Source: Acidovorax_G lacteus
GTDB lineage: Bacteria > Pseudomonadota > Gammaproteobacteria > Burkholderiales > Burkholderiaceae_C
Assembly: GCF_039540375.1 (NCBI RefSeq)
Contig: NZ_BAABEX010000001.1
Span: 106,965-170,964, forward strand
Reading direction: 5' to 3'
DNA: 64,000 nt
The translations under genes were made by a program, and so were the position numbers. This document shows, one piece after another, positions 17,407-26,272 of this stretch. A model generated the notes under the pieces. The model was not told the origin of the DNA. It did no database searches and saw nothing but the letters and a program-made list of their open reading frames with translations. Every line of letters starts with the position of its first letter. Positions within the stretch are counted from its first letter, which is position 1.

Positions 17407-18189
17407 TCAATGACTCCGGGCAAACGGCACCTCCGCAATGGGCGGGGCTTGCACAGACGTGCCGATGGTGCCTGCGTTTTCCAGCAGTTGCAAGGCCAGG
17501 CGCTGAACATCCGGCATAGCGTCCGGATTCAGGGTGGCCGTCCGCACGGGCACGCCCAGATGGCGTTGTGTGCACTGCTGCAAGTTTTGGAGGGTCGCGT
17601 GGGCGGCGTGGCGAGACCGTGCGCTGTCGTCGGGTACGACGGCGACCACAGAGCCCACGGTGCCCGCTTCGAGCGCCAGCTGCTTCAGATTGCGGTAGGC
17701 ATCGATCACGCCCGCTTTGTCGGGTGTGGTGAGCACCAGGGGCTGGGCCGCCGTGGCGGCCAGCAGCGGGGCCAGCACCGACGCCGGCGCCAGCAGCACC
17801 AGCATGCCGTAGGCGCGGAAGTATTCACACAGGTCGGCCAAGGGGGGGCGCACCACATGCCGCGCCTTGCGCCCAAGCCGGTGCAGGCCCCGCGCGGCAG
17901 GGATCACGGCCAGGGAGGAAGCAATCTCGCCGAGGTCTAGGCTCACCCCTTCCTTCCAGGGCGCCTGGCGCAGCAGGTGCTCAAGACCCGGGGAGCGGTC
18001 TGATTCCAGGGTGGTGCCGTCCAGCACCACCACCGGATAGCCCTGGCGTTGCCACTGGGCACACAGTTGCCACAACGCCTCGAGGTTGCGCGGCCGGTCG
18101 TCCTGGCTGGCGACTGCCAGCAGGCGCAGCTGCGCCTGCGGCATGAAGCTCAGGAGGCTGGCGCCCTGGTGCAGGCTTGCGTCAAGCAT
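17407..18189 (-). CDS. flhG: FlhG-like (MinD/ParA-fold) protein lacking a P-loop
   Basis: The protein has 260 residues. Its position between flhF and fliA is that of flhG/fleN, a MinD-type ATPase that limits flagellar number with FlhF. The expected deviant Walker A (KGGxGKT/S) is absent: after LRLLAVASQ comes DDRPRNLEALWQL. A Walker A'-like VVVLDGT (about residue 56) and the later LVLTTPDKAGVIDAYRNLK remain, the latter resembling MinD/FlhG PEPTSxxDAY. It therefore looks like a member of the family that has lost ATP hydrolysis. It overlaps flhF by 8 bp, so it is made together with it. The family call is moderately sure; the biochemical consequence is inferred. Confidence 0.75.
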   Translation of the reverse strand: MLDASLHQGASLLSFMPQAQLRLLAVASQDDRPRNLEALWQLCAQWQRQGYPVVVLDGTTLESDRSPGLEHLLRQAPWKEGVSLDLGEIASSLAVIPAARGLHRLGRKARHVVRPPLADLCEYFRAYGMLVLLAPASVLAPLLAATAAQPLVLTTPDKAGVIDAYRNLKQLALEAGTVGSVVAVVPDDSARSRHAAHATLQNLQQCTQRHLGVPVRTATLNPDAMPDVQRLALQLLENAGTIGTSVQAPPIAEVPFARSH

Positions 18190-19681
18190 CCACCAGCCCC
18201 CGTTCGCCCACCGAGTCGACGGCGTTCGAGAAGAAGAAATTCAGGTCGCTGGCCTTGGGGTCGTAGGCCGACTTGGCCGGGGCCCGCATCGACGTCGCAA
18301 TGAGCTGGTGGGCGTCGGCTTGCTCCCAGTCTTCGGGCACGCGCTGGCCATTGGTCACGCCGCGCAGCACCATCTGGTGGCGAATCAGTGCATCCAGGGC
18401 GGGTCCCAGCTTCACCGCCTCGTCCACCTTGGACAGGATGGCTTGCTGCGATCCCGATGTCTTGAACGCGGTGAGCACGTCGTCCAGCGTGTCGCCATGG
18501 CAGCCGGCGTTGAGCACCAGCAGGCGATGGACATGCGGAAGGTCGAGCACGTCGAGCATGTCGCGCTTGCGCGGATCGCGCGGAGCGACACCCGTGGTGT
18601 CGATCAGCACCATTTTCTTGCCCGACAGCAGCCCCAGAAGATCCTGCAGTGCCGCACGGTCGTGGGCCTGGTGGGCCACGATGCCCAGCATGCGGCCGTA
18701 GGTGCGCAACTGTTCGTGTGCGCCCACACGGTAGGTGTCGAGTGTGATCAGGCCCACACTGCCCGGGCCATGAATGCGCGCGCAGTGCGCTGCAAGCTTG
18801 GCCGTGGTGGTGGTTTTGCCCACGCCGGTGGAACCGACGAGTGCGTAGATGCCGCCTTCTTCGTACAGCGGCGGAGCATCGGCGTCCGTGCGGAGATTGC
18901 GCTCCAGCACATCCATGAGCCAGCGCACCGACTCTGCGGCACCCAGATCCTCGGGCATGCGTTCCAGCACGGCCCGGGCCAGGGCAGGGGAGTAGCCCGC
19001 TCGGATCATTTTGAGCATGAGGTTGGACTGGATCGGGTTCTGCTTGGCCTGACCCAGCCAGGCCAGGGTGTTGAAGCGCTCCTCAATCAGTTCCTTGACC
19101 GCATGGAGCTCGCTCATGAGCGATGCCTGCTGTGCCATGGCCACCTGGGGCTCTGCGCGGCGCCGGGGTGCCGGTTCTGCCGGACGGTCGGCCGGGATGC
19201 TGCGCAGCGGGTTGTGGCGCACCACAGGGGCAGGCGCCTTGCGTACGGGTTCGCGCTCCAGCTCGGCCTCCACGGCACGCTCCTGTGCACGCTGCGACAG
19301 CGGCGCAGCTTCGGGCGCATCGGCGCCGTGAAGGGCCTCGTGCCGGCGGCGCAGCATGCGTTCGCGCACATAGTCCTGGAAGGACAAGGTGCTCATGGCC
19401 AACTGCTCGGTGTCTTCCTCGACAGGGTTGCGCGATGCGTGCGACGCTGTCGTCGAGCTGGACAGCCCCCGCGATGCAGGACGGCTCACCGGTTCGCTTG
19501 CAGCAGCCGCCTGCAGCCCCGGCTGTTCGAGCGAGGACAGGCTCTCCTCGGCCGTTGCAATCACCTCGACCCCGTTGGCCGTGGCACGGTTGGACAGGAT
19601 CAGGGCACCGTCACCAAAGGCCATGCGCGCTTTGGCCAGAGCTTCCCGAGATGTGGGAGCGTGAAAGCGTTTGATGTTCAT
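18182..19681 (-). CDS. flhF: Signal-recognition-particle-type GTPase FlhF
   Basis: The protein has 499 residues. It opens MNIKRFHAPTSREALAKA, has a variable basic middle (about 60-200), then an NG GTPase domain: G1 GSTGVGKTTTTAKLA, the DTYRVGAHEQLRTYG block, G3 IDTTGVAPRDPR, and G4-like SKVDEAVKLG. FlhF fixes the site of flagellar assembly at the pole, together with FlhG. It overlaps flhA by 4 bp (ATGA) and flhG by 8 bp, so the three genes are translationally coupled. Its presence suggests polar flagellation. Confidence 0.95.
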   Translation of the reverse strand: MNIKRFHAPTSREALAKARMAFGDGALILSNRATANGVEVIATAEESLSSLEQPGLQAAAASEPVSRPASRGLSSSTTASHASRNPVEEDTEQLAMSTLSFQDYVRERMLRRRHEALHGADAPEAAPLSQRAQERAVEAELEREPVRKAPAPVVRHNPLRSIPADRPAEPAPRRRAEPQVAMAQQASLMSELHAVKELIEERFNTLAWLGQAKQNPIQSNLMLKMIRAGYSPALARAVLERMPEDLGAAESVRWLMDVLERNLRTDADAPPLYEEGGIYALVGSTGVGKTTTTAKLAAHCARIHGPGSVGLITLDTYRVGAHEQLRTYGRMLGIVAHQAHDRAALQDLLGLLSGKKMVLIDTTGVAPRDPRKRDMLDVLDLPHVHRLLVLNAGCHGDTLDDVLTAFKTSGSQQAILSKVDEAVKLGPALDALIRHQMVLRGVTNGQRVPEDWEQADAHQLIATSMRAPAKSAYDPKASDLNFFFSNAVDSVGERGLVDA

Positions 19682-21762
19682 GCTGATGCACCTTTGAGGA
19701 TGGGCCCGATGCGGATGGTGTGCGTTTCGGGAATTTCACTGTGGGCCAGAACCTGTAGTCGGGGCGCCACACGGCGCACCAGACGCGAGATGGCGCTGCG
19801 GATGGGGTCTGGCACCAGCAGGCAGGCGGGAAGCCCCATCTCCTCCTGCTTGAGCGCGACCTCGGCCGCCCGTTGGGTGAGCACGTCGGCGACGCCGGGG
19901 TCCAGGGCGGGAGCCGAAGCGTTGCCCAGGGCCTGGACCAGAAGACGTTCCAGGCCCGGTTCAATGGCAATCACGTTGAGTTCGCGGGTCGGGCAGTAGA
20001 TCTGCTGCACGATGGCGGGCGACAGGGCAATGCGCACGCGCCGCGCCAGCTCTGCCGGGTCCGGGATGCTGCCGGCGTGCTCGGCCAGCGTTTCGATGAT
20101 GGTGCGGATGTCGCGGATGTGCACAGACTCTTCCAGCAGCAGCTGCAAGACTTTCTGGAACGTTGCGATGGACACCATTTTGGGAACCACTTCTTCGATG
20201 AGCTTCGGAGCCAGCTTTGCCACGTGTTCGACCAGTTGCTGGGTCTCGGTGCGGCTGAGCAGCTTGGCTGCATGCACTTGCATCAAGTGTGACAAATGGG
20301 TCGCCATCACGGTTTCGGAATCAACGACCGTAAAACCGGCCATTTGTGCCGCTTCCTTCTGGCGCTCGTCGATCCAGTGCGCAGGCAGTCCGAAGGCAGG
20401 GTCGGTGGTAGGGGTTCCGATCAGGGGGGTGCTGATGCCGCCCGGGTTGATGGCCAGGTAGTTGCCCGGGAATGCCTCGCCCTCGCCCACCACGACGCCG
20501 CGCAGCGTGATGCGGTAGCCGCTGGGCTTGAGCTCCAGGTTGTCGCGCACATGCACGGCCGGTGGCAGAAATCCAACCTCCTGCGCAAATTTGCGCCGAA
20601 CACCCTTGATGCGGGTCAGCAGGTCCCCCTGCCGGTTCTTGTCCACCAGCGAGATCAGGCGGTACCCAAGCTCCAGGCCGAGCAGGTCCACGGGCTGCAG
20701 GTCGTCCCACGAGGCCTCGCCATCTTGTGTGGGGGCGGGGGGCGCCTCCACCGGCGGCGGTTGCTGGGCGCGCTGATGCAGCACCCTGGCTGCGTAGCCG
20801 ATGGCGCCGCCGATCGTCAAGAACACCAGATGCGGCATGCCCGGAATCAGGCCCAGCAGCACGAGGATGCCGGCCGTCACACCCAGTACGCGGGGCGACA
20901 TGAGCAACTGGTCCACGATCTGCCGGCCGCTGTCCTGGTCTTTGCCGACACGCGAGATCACCATGGCCGCTGCCACCGAGATCAGCAAACCGGGTACCTG
21001 AGCCACCAGCGCATCGCCCACTGCCAGCAGGATGTAGGTGTTGGCAGCCTGGCTGGCCGAGAGGTTGTGCTGCAACATGCCGATGGCAAAGCCGCCGACG
21101 ATGTTGATCAGCAGAATCAGGATGCCGGCGATCGCATCGCCGCGCACAAACTTTGACGCACCGTCCATGGAGCCGAAGAAGTTGGCTTCTTCCGCGACTT
21201 CGGCGCGTCGGCGCTTGGCTTCCTTCTCGTCGATCAGCCCGGCGTTGAGGTCGGCATCCACGGCCATCTGCTTGCCCGGCATGGCGTCCAGGGTGAAGCG
21301 GGCCGAAACTTCTGCAATGCGCTCAGCACCCTTGGTGATCACCACGAAGTTGATCACCACGAGGATCACGAACACGATCAGACCCACTGCAAAGTTGCCG
21401 CCGATCAGGAAGTGGCCGAACGCTTCGATGACCGCGCCCGCTGCACCGGGGCCGGTATGGCCTTCGAGCAGCACCACGCGTGTCGAGGCCACATTGAGCG
21501 AGAGCCGCATCAGCGTGGTGAGCAGCAGCACCGTCGGGAACGCAGCGAAGTCCAGCGGGCGGATCATGTAGGCCGCCACCATCATCACCATCAGCGCGAC
21601 CGCGATGTTCAAGGTGAAGAACGTGTCCAGCAGCCACGCTGGAATGGGCAGCACCATCAACGCCAGGATGGCCACGATCAGGATCGGTGCGGCCAGCCCT
21701 GACAGGGCCCCCGAGTTGCTGCCAGCCCATTGCTGCAGCGATTTCATGGAAGGAGCGTTCAT
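19678..21762 (-). CDS. flhA: Flagellar export gate protein FlhA
   Basis: The protein has 694 residues. The N-terminal half has about eight membrane segments, with the cytoplasmic FHIPEP-type loop SARFTLDAMPGKQMAVDADL and AGLIDEKEAKRRR. The C-terminal cytoplasmic domain (about 360-690) holds LEPGLERLLVQ and VLAHSEIPETHTI. It is the proton-conducting export gate that receives substrate-chaperone complexes. The start overlaps the flhB stop by 4 bp. Confidence 0.97.
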   Translation of the reverse strand: MNAPSMKSLQQWAGSNSGALSGLAAPILIVAILALMVLPIPAWLLDTFFTLNIAVALMVMMVAAYMIRPLDFAAFPTVLLLTTLMRLSLNVASTRVVLLEGHTGPGAAGAVIEAFGHFLIGGNFAVGLIVFVILVVINFVVITKGAERIAEVSARFTLDAMPGKQMAVDADLNAGLIDEKEAKRRRAEVAEEANFFGSMDGASKFVRGDAIAGILILLINIVGGFAIGMLQHNLSASQAANTYILLAVGDALVAQVPGLLISVAAAMVISRVGKDQDSGRQIVDQLLMSPRVLGVTAGILVLLGLIPGMPHLVFLTIGGAIGYAARVLHQRAQQPPPVEAPPAPTQDGEASWDDLQPVDLLGLELGYRLISLVDKNRQGDLLTRIKGVRRKFAQEVGFLPPAVHVRDNLELKPSGYRITLRGVVVGEGEAFPGNYLAINPGGISTPLIGTPTTDPAFGLPAHWIDERQKEAAQMAGFTVVDSETVMATHLSHLMQVHAAKLLSRTETQQLVEHVAKLAPKLIEEVVPKMVSIATFQKVLQLLLEESVHIRDIRTIIETLAEHAGSIPDPAELARRVRIALSPAIVQQIYCPTRELNVIAIEPGLERLLVQALGNASAPALDPGVADVLTQRAAEVALKQEEMGLPACLLVPDPIRSAISRLVRRVAPRLQVLAHSEIPETHTIRIGPILKGASA

Positions 21763-22913
21763 GCGGCACCTCGTGCGGCGGGCATCTTGTGATGCGGGTC
21801 GAGTTCAGGGGGCACCTGGGGTTCGGCCATGGCCTCTGGCATGCGGCCTTCGCCTCGCAGGGCGGTCTTGAGTCGGTAGACGTAGGCCAGCACCTGGGCC
21901 ACCGCGGTGTAGAGCGTGGCGGGGATCGGCTGGTCCAGTTCGGCATGGGCGTACAACGCGCGCGCCAGCATCGGAGACTGCAAAACTGGCACGCCGTGGG
22001 CAGCGGCCACTTCACGGATCTTGAGCGCCACCAAGTCGGTTCCGCGAGCAATCACCTGGGGAGCGTTCATCGTGGCCTCGTCGTAGCGCAGTGCCACGGA
22101 GTAGTGCGTCGGGTTGGTCACTACAAAGTCGGCCTTGGGCACGGCAGCGACGCTCGCACGGTCGGCCACTTCACGCTGGCGCTGGCGAATCCGGCTCTTG
22201 GTGTGCGGATTGCCTTCGGATTCCTTGTGCTCCTGCTTGACTTCCTCGTGGGTCATCTTCAGGCGCGACTTGAAGAAGAAGGCCTGCAACGGAACATCGA
22301 CAAGCGCTGCCAGGAGCACGATGAGCAGCAGCAGCGTCACCCCTCCCGTCAGCCATTCCGCTGCCCCCCGTAAGGCGGATGCCGAGGGCTGCAGCACGAG
22401 CATGGCGACTTTCTCGATGCTGGTGCCCATGTACTTCCAGCCTACGTAGCTGAGCAGCACCGTCATCAGGACCATCTTGGCCACGTTGGCCATCTGCTGT
22501 CCGGAAAACAGGTTGGCAAAGCCGGAAATCGGATTGAGCCGATTGAATTGCGGGCTGATCGGCTTGAGGCTCATGATCCATCCGCCTGCGCCAATCCCGC
22601 TGAGCAGCGCCGCAGCGCCCGTGACCACCGCAAAGGCGGCACTGGCGATGAGACCCACAGCCAACATGGCCTGCAGCCGCTCCAGCATGGCCGCGGGTGT
22701 CATGACCGTCCGCGCATCAAACACCAGCTGCTGGCTCATCGCGCGCTGCATGTGGTCCATCAAGGTCGGCATGAAGGCCAGCACACAGGCAGCGCCAGCC
22801 CCCAGGATGGCCAGATGCGACAAGTCCCGCGAGCGGGCACCCTGGCCGTCCTCGCGCGCTTTTTGCAGTTTGCGCTCGGATGCGGGTAGGCTTTTCTCTT
22901 GACTGGATTCCAT
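21759..22913 (-). CDS. flhB: Flagellar export substrate-specificity switch FlhB
   Basis: The protein has 384 residues. It begins MESSQEKSLPASERKLQKAR, has four membrane segments (about 30-215), and the autocleavage motif NPTH in FVVTNPTHYSVALRY. Self-cleavage there lets export switch from rod/hook to filament proteins when FliK signals. The ATG has no clear Shine-Dalgarno; instead a perfect inverted repeat (22917-22938) lies directly upstream. First gene of the flhB-A-F-G-fliA operon. Confidence 0.96.
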   Translation of the reverse strand: MESSQEKSLPASERKLQKAREDGQGARSRDLSHLAILGAGAACVLAFMPTLMDHMQRAMSQQLVFDARTVMTPAAMLERLQAMLAVGLIASAAFAVVTGAAALLSGIGAGGWIMSLKPISPQFNRLNPISGFANLFSGQQMANVAKMVLMTVLLSYVGWKYMGTSIEKVAMLVLQPSASALRGAAEWLTGGVTLLLLIVLLAALVDVPLQAFFFKSRLKMTHEEVKQEHKESEGNPHTKSRIRQRQREVADRASVAAVPKADFVVTNPTHYSVALRYDEATMNAPQVIARGTDLVALKIREVAAAHGVPVLQSPMLARALYAHAELDQPIPATLYTAVAQVLAYVYRLKTALRGEGRMPEAMAEPQVPPELDPHHKMPAARGAA

Positions 22914-22916
22914 GGC

Positions 22917-22938
22917 GGCATGACGGGGAGGTCATGCC
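22917..22938 (-). promoter_or_regulatory. Inverted repeat in the flhB leader
   Basis: GGCATGAC (22917-22924) and GTCATGCC (22931-22938) form a perfect 8-bp inverted repeat with a 6-bp spacer, ending 3 bp before the flhB start. In the transcript this hairpin would occupy the ribosome-binding region, whose loop reads CUCCCC. It may be a protein operator or a translational control hairpin; sequence alone cannot decide. Confidence 0.45.
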
Positions 22939-22973
22939 ATTGTCGAGAGGGAGCCGATTTCTAAAGGGCGAAA

Positions 22974-22996
22974 AAAAGGGGCCAGTGGCCCCTTTT
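22974..22996 (-). terminator. Rho-independent terminator after cheZ
   Basis: A perfect 10-bp stem, AAAAGGGGCC / GGCCCCTTTT, has a 3-base loop. On the minus strand it is followed by an uninterrupted T run. It separates motA-motB-cheY-cheZ from the flhB operon. The flanking A and T runs make it usable on both strands. Confidence 0.9.
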
Positions 22997-23019
22997 CCCG
23001 GATGGTTGGATGCGGTCGC

Positions 23020-23640
23020 TCAAAAGCCGAGGCTGGCCAGCAGATCGTCCACCTGCGATTGGTCGGTTACCACGTCCGGATTGTTTTCGGGGTTCACCAC
23101 CGGCCCGGCCAAGTGCACCTTGGGCGGCTCCACGGCGGGCACCTGCGCGTTGGGGGGCGCGGTTTGGATCAGCAGCTGAACCAATTGGTCTTCAATGGTG
23201 GCCGCGAGTGCCACTACCCGTGCGATCACCTGGCCGGTAAGGTCGTGGAAGTCCTGGGCCATCATGATCTCGGTCAGATGGGTGTCGGCTTCCTGCGTCA
23301 CCCGCTCCACGTCCGACAGGAAGTTCATGATTTCGCCCTTGGCGACGGCGGCCACCGGGTCTTTGACCAGCGATGCCACGACTCGGCGCGTTTCGGCGGC
23401 AATGTAGTCGTGCTGGGCTTTCGCCTGCTCCACGCGGTAGAGCACTTTCTCCGCCGCATCGCCCGTCAGTCGGGCGATGTAGGACAGTCGGCTTTGGGCG
23501 TCGGGCAGTTCGCCCATGGTGCCGCGGAGCTTGTCCGCAAAACCGAGTTCGTTCAGCGCATCGTGCAGCTGGCGGGTCAGCACGCCGATTTTCTGGTGAA
23601 CCTCGGCGGCTTCCGGTTGGTTGTGCTCAGGCGTGTCCAT
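23020..23640 (-). CDS. cheZ: CheY-P phosphatase CheZ
   Basis: The protein has 206 residues and is largely helical. The catalytic segment QDFHDLTGQV carries Asp133 and Gln137, equivalent to E. coli Asp143 and Gln147. The C terminus DDLLASLGF is the conserved CheY-binding peptide. It dephosphorylates CheY-P and so resets motor switching. It lies 4 bp after cheY in the motA-motB-cheY-cheZ unit and is followed by a strong terminator. Confidence 0.96.
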   Translation of the reverse strand: MDTPEHNQPEAAEVHQKIGVLTRQLHDALNELGFADKLRGTMGELPDAQSRLSYIARLTGDAAEKVLYRVEQAKAQHDYIAAETRRVVASLVKDPVAAVAKGEIMNFLSDVERVTQEADTHLTEIMMAQDFHDLTGQVIARVVALAATIEDQLVQLLIQTAPPNAQVPAVEPPKVHLAGPVVNPENNPDVVTDQSQVDDLLASLGF

Positions 23641-23644
23641 GACG

Positions 23645-24031
23645 TCATAGCCCCATCTTCTTGAGGATCAAGGTGACCTTTTCTTCCAGTGTCGCCTTGG
23701 TGAAGGGTTTGACGATGTAGCCGGCGGCACCGCCTTGGGCGGCCGCCACGATGTCTTCCTTGCGCGCTTCGGCCGTGACCATCAGCACAGGAAGATGCTT
23801 GAGCTTGTCGTCTTTCTTGATTTCCGCCAACAGCTGGAAACCGTTCATGTTCGGCATGTTGATGTCGGTCACAACAAAGTCGAACTTGCTGTTGCGCAGC
23901 TTGTTCAATGCTGCCACGCCGTCTTCTGCCTCGTCGGCGTCCGTGAAGCCGCTTTCCTTGAGCAGATTGCGGACGATGCGCCGCATGGTGGAGAAGTCGT
24001 CAACGATCAAAAAGCGCAGGGCAGTGGTCAC
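23645..24031 (-). CDS. cheY: Chemotaxis response regulator CheY (motAB-linked)
   Basis: The protein has 128 residues and is a single receiver domain. Phosphorylation site Asp56 lies in VVTDINMP; Asp11-Asp12, Thr86 and Lys108 complete the active site. It is a close match to enterobacterial CheY and should bind FliM when phosphorylated. The start is GTG, with GAAAGGG upstream. It is paired with cheZ; a second cheY lies in the cheA operon at 55719. Confidence 0.96.
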   Translation of the reverse strand: MTTALRFLIVDDFSTMRRIVRNLLKESGFTDADEAEDGVAALNKLRNSKFDFVVTDINMPNMNGFQLLAEIKKDDKLKHLPVLMVTAEARKEDIVAAAQGGAAGYIVKPFTKATLEEKVTLILKKMGL

Positions 24032-24096
24032 TTGGGACCCTTTCGGTCGAAATATCTGAGGGTATTGTCACGGCTCGCAGGTGCGGTGACAAGTCG

Positions 24097-25035
24097 TTAC
24101 GGTTTGGCGGGGGATGAGGGATTCTCCCGCTTTTCATTCATCAATTCTGCCGAAGTCACCATGGGCATGGTTTTGCCCATCAGCCGTTCCTCGGCTTCCC
24201 GGGTAAGGATCGTGATCGTGATGCGCCGGTTGCTGGGTGACCGCGGGTTGGCCGGGTCCAGCGGATCGCTGGCCGCAAGACCGACCACCCGACCCAATTG
24301 GGCATCGGGCATGCCGGCCGCCACCAGTTCGCGTCGCGTGGCGTTGGCTCGGTCGGCCGATAGTTCCCAGTTGCTGTAACCGCGGTCGCTGTTGCCGTAA
24401 GGCACCGAATCGGTATGCCCAGCGAGGCTGATACGGTTTTCGACGCCGTTGAGCGCAGCGCCGATCTCTTTGAGGATCTCGCGCATGTAAGGCTTTACCA
24501 GCGCGCTCCCGCTGTCAAACATGGGGCGGTTCTGGTCGTCAACAATCTGGATCTGCAGCCCGTCGGGCGTCACATCCAGGCGGATTTGGGAGCGGAACTC
24601 GTTGAGCCGGGGGTTCTCGGTGATCAGTGCGTCGATTTTGGCCTGCAGGGCCTGGATGCGCCGTGCGTCCTGGCGAGTGCGCTCGACCCGTGAGGTGTCT
24701 TCACTCATGCGCCGCTCTTTGTCCTCTTCGTTGTCAGAACGGCGCACTTGCCCGTGGACTTTGCTCAGGTCGTTGCCGCCACCGGGGATGATGCTGGAGC
24801 TGTTGCCCGCGCCATCACCGCCGGCCATGGCCACCTTCAGCGGCGACGAGAAATACGCGGCAATGCCTTGCAGTTCGCCTTTGGCTGTCGAGCCCAGCAG
24901 CCACATCAGCAGGAAGAACGCCATCATCGCCGTCACGAAGTCGGCATAGGCAATCTTCCAGGCGCCGCCATGGGCGGCATGACCCCCCTTCTTGATGCGC
25001 TTGATGATGATGGGCTGGAGCTTCTTTTCTGCCAT
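24097..25035 (-). CDS. motB: Flagellar stator protein MotB
   Basis: The protein has 312 residues. A single N-terminal membrane helix (about 27-50) contains the proton-binding Asp32 in KIAYADFVTAMMAF. A plug/linker follows, and the OmpA-like peptidoglycan-binding domain (about 150-280) has ISLAGHTDSVPYG and NWELSADRANATRRELV. With MotA it forms the proton-driven stator anchored to the wall. It lies 39 bp after motA. Confidence 0.97.
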   Translation of the reverse strand: MAEKKLQPIIIKRIKKGGHAAHGGAWKIAYADFVTAMMAFFLLMWLLGSTAKGELQGIAAYFSSPLKVAMAGGDGAGNSSSIIPGGGNDLSKVHGQVRRSDNEEDKERRMSEDTSRVERTRQDARRIQALQAKIDALITENPRLNEFRSQIRLDVTPDGLQIQIVDDQNRPMFDSGSALVKPYMREILKEIGAALNGVENRISLAGHTDSVPYGNSDRGYSNWELSADRANATRRELVAAGMPDAQLGRVVGLAASDPLDPANPRSPSNRRITITILTREAEERLMGKTMPMVTSAELMNEKRENPSSPAKP

Positions 25036-25074
25036 GGTGTTCGTGCGCGGAGGGCCTGCCCCAGGTGGCTGCGC

Positions 25075-25935
25075 TTACTTCTTACCCTTCACGTGGGCTT
25101 CGAGCTCGGCAAAGCTCGGCCGGTCGCCCGAGAACAGCACCTTGCGGCCAAACTCGATGGCGGTGGCCGGGTTGTAGCCCTGCATGCTGGCCAGCAAGGT
25201 GGATTTGATGCACAGCAGCTCTTTGGAAGCGTCCTCGGTTTTTTGTTCGACCAGGCCGCCCAGCGGCTCTACCACGCCGTATGCCAGCAGAATGCCCAGG
25301 AACGTGCCCACCAGGGCCGCACCAATCAGACCGCCCAGCACCGCAGGCGGTTGGCCCACAGACCCCATGGTGTTCACCACGCCCAGCACGGCGGCGATGA
25401 TGCCGAACGCCGGCAGCGCCCCGGCCAGGCGTTGCAGCGCCGCGATGGGGGCATGGGCTTCCTGGTGGTGGGTGTCGATTTCGCTGTCCATCAGGGCCTC
25501 GATCTCGTGCGAATTGAGGTTGCCCGAGACCATCATGCGCAGGTAATCGGTGGTGAACTCGATCACATGGTGGTCGCTGCCGACCGTCGGGTACTTCTTG
25601 AAGATTTCCGACTCGTGCGGGGCTTCCACATCCTTTTCGATCGCCATCAGGCCATCCTTGCGCGCCTTTTGCAGGATGTCATAGAGCATGGCCATCAGCT
25701 CCATGTACCGTGCCTTGGTGTACTTGGAGCCCTTCAGCGCCATCGGGAGGGCTGCGGCCGTGGCCTTGAGCACCTTGGGCTGGTTGTTCACCACAAAGGC
25801 TCCCAGCGCACCGCCCAGGATGGTGATGGTCTCAAACGGCAGGGCTTTGAGAATGATCTGAATGTTCCCGCCGTGGATGATGTACACCCCGAAGATGCAT
25901 CCAAAGCAGATGATGTAACCGATGACGACAAACAT
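25075..25935 (-). CDS. motA: Flagellar stator protein MotA
   Basis: The protein has 286 residues and four membrane segments (about 2-22, 30-52, 170-190, 200-225). Conserved blocks are GALGAFVVNN, the cytoplasmic loop with KARKDGLMAIEKDVE, and ALPAFGIIAAVLGVV. It is of the proton type, like E. coli MotA. It is the first gene of motA-motB-cheY-cheZ. The 337-bp region upstream separates it from the divergent sugar genes. Confidence 0.97.
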   Translation of the reverse strand: MFVVIGYIICFGCIFGVYIIHGGNIQIILKALPFETITILGGALGAFVVNNQPKVLKATAAALPMALKGSKYTKARYMELMAMLYDILQKARKDGLMAIEKDVEAPHESEIFKKYPTVGSDHHVIEFTTDYLRMMVSGNLNSHEIEALMDSEIDTHHQEAHAPIAALQRLAGALPAFGIIAAVLGVVNTMGSVGQPPAVLGGLIGAALVGTFLGILLAYGVVEPLGGLVEQKTEDASKELLCIKSTLLASMQGYNPATAIEFGRKVLFSGDRPSFAELEAHVKGKK

Positions 25936-26272
25936 GCGTGTGGCGAGGTTGGTGCCCGGTCACGCCGGAGGCGCTGGGCGCTGGCAATGAGGTGACTGGA
26001 AGGTTACTCTAAATGTATCGGATTGCAGACGCGACAAACCTGCTGTGTCAGGGCTTTTGCGTTTTGTGCTTGCGCATACGCCCAGCCCTGAACATGCATT
26101 CGGCACAACGGTGGCCCAGCTTGAGTGGCTTTCGCTGCGGACAAACCCTTTCGCGACCCGTGCGCTTCCGTTCGATCGCCGTCCCCGGGCGTGGCCTTAA
26201 CGCGACAAATGCGGGTTTTTGGGCGTCTGTTTCATCGCTTGGGCGCTGGCCGCCTGGCCTATGCTCGCCAGC
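25936..26272. other. Divergent intergenic region motA / rfbF
   Basis: This 337-bp stretch has no supported gene. It must hold the motA promoter (minus) and the promoter of the sugar island (plus). I found no TAAA-N15-GCCGATAA match in either direction and no clear FlhDC box. The part nearest motA (about 26000-26060) is AT-richer. Confidence 0.5.

Noticed and set aside
24040..24066. Sigma-28-like site (ACCGAAAG with AATA 15 bp upstream) before the motAB-linked cheY
   Set aside because: The -35 is poor, and transcription would begin within a few bases of the GTG start, removing its ribosome site.
24066..24091. TGTCAC / GTGACA inverted repeat between motB and cheY
   Set aside because: Only 6-bp arms across 14 bp and no T run; too weak to call a terminator or operator.
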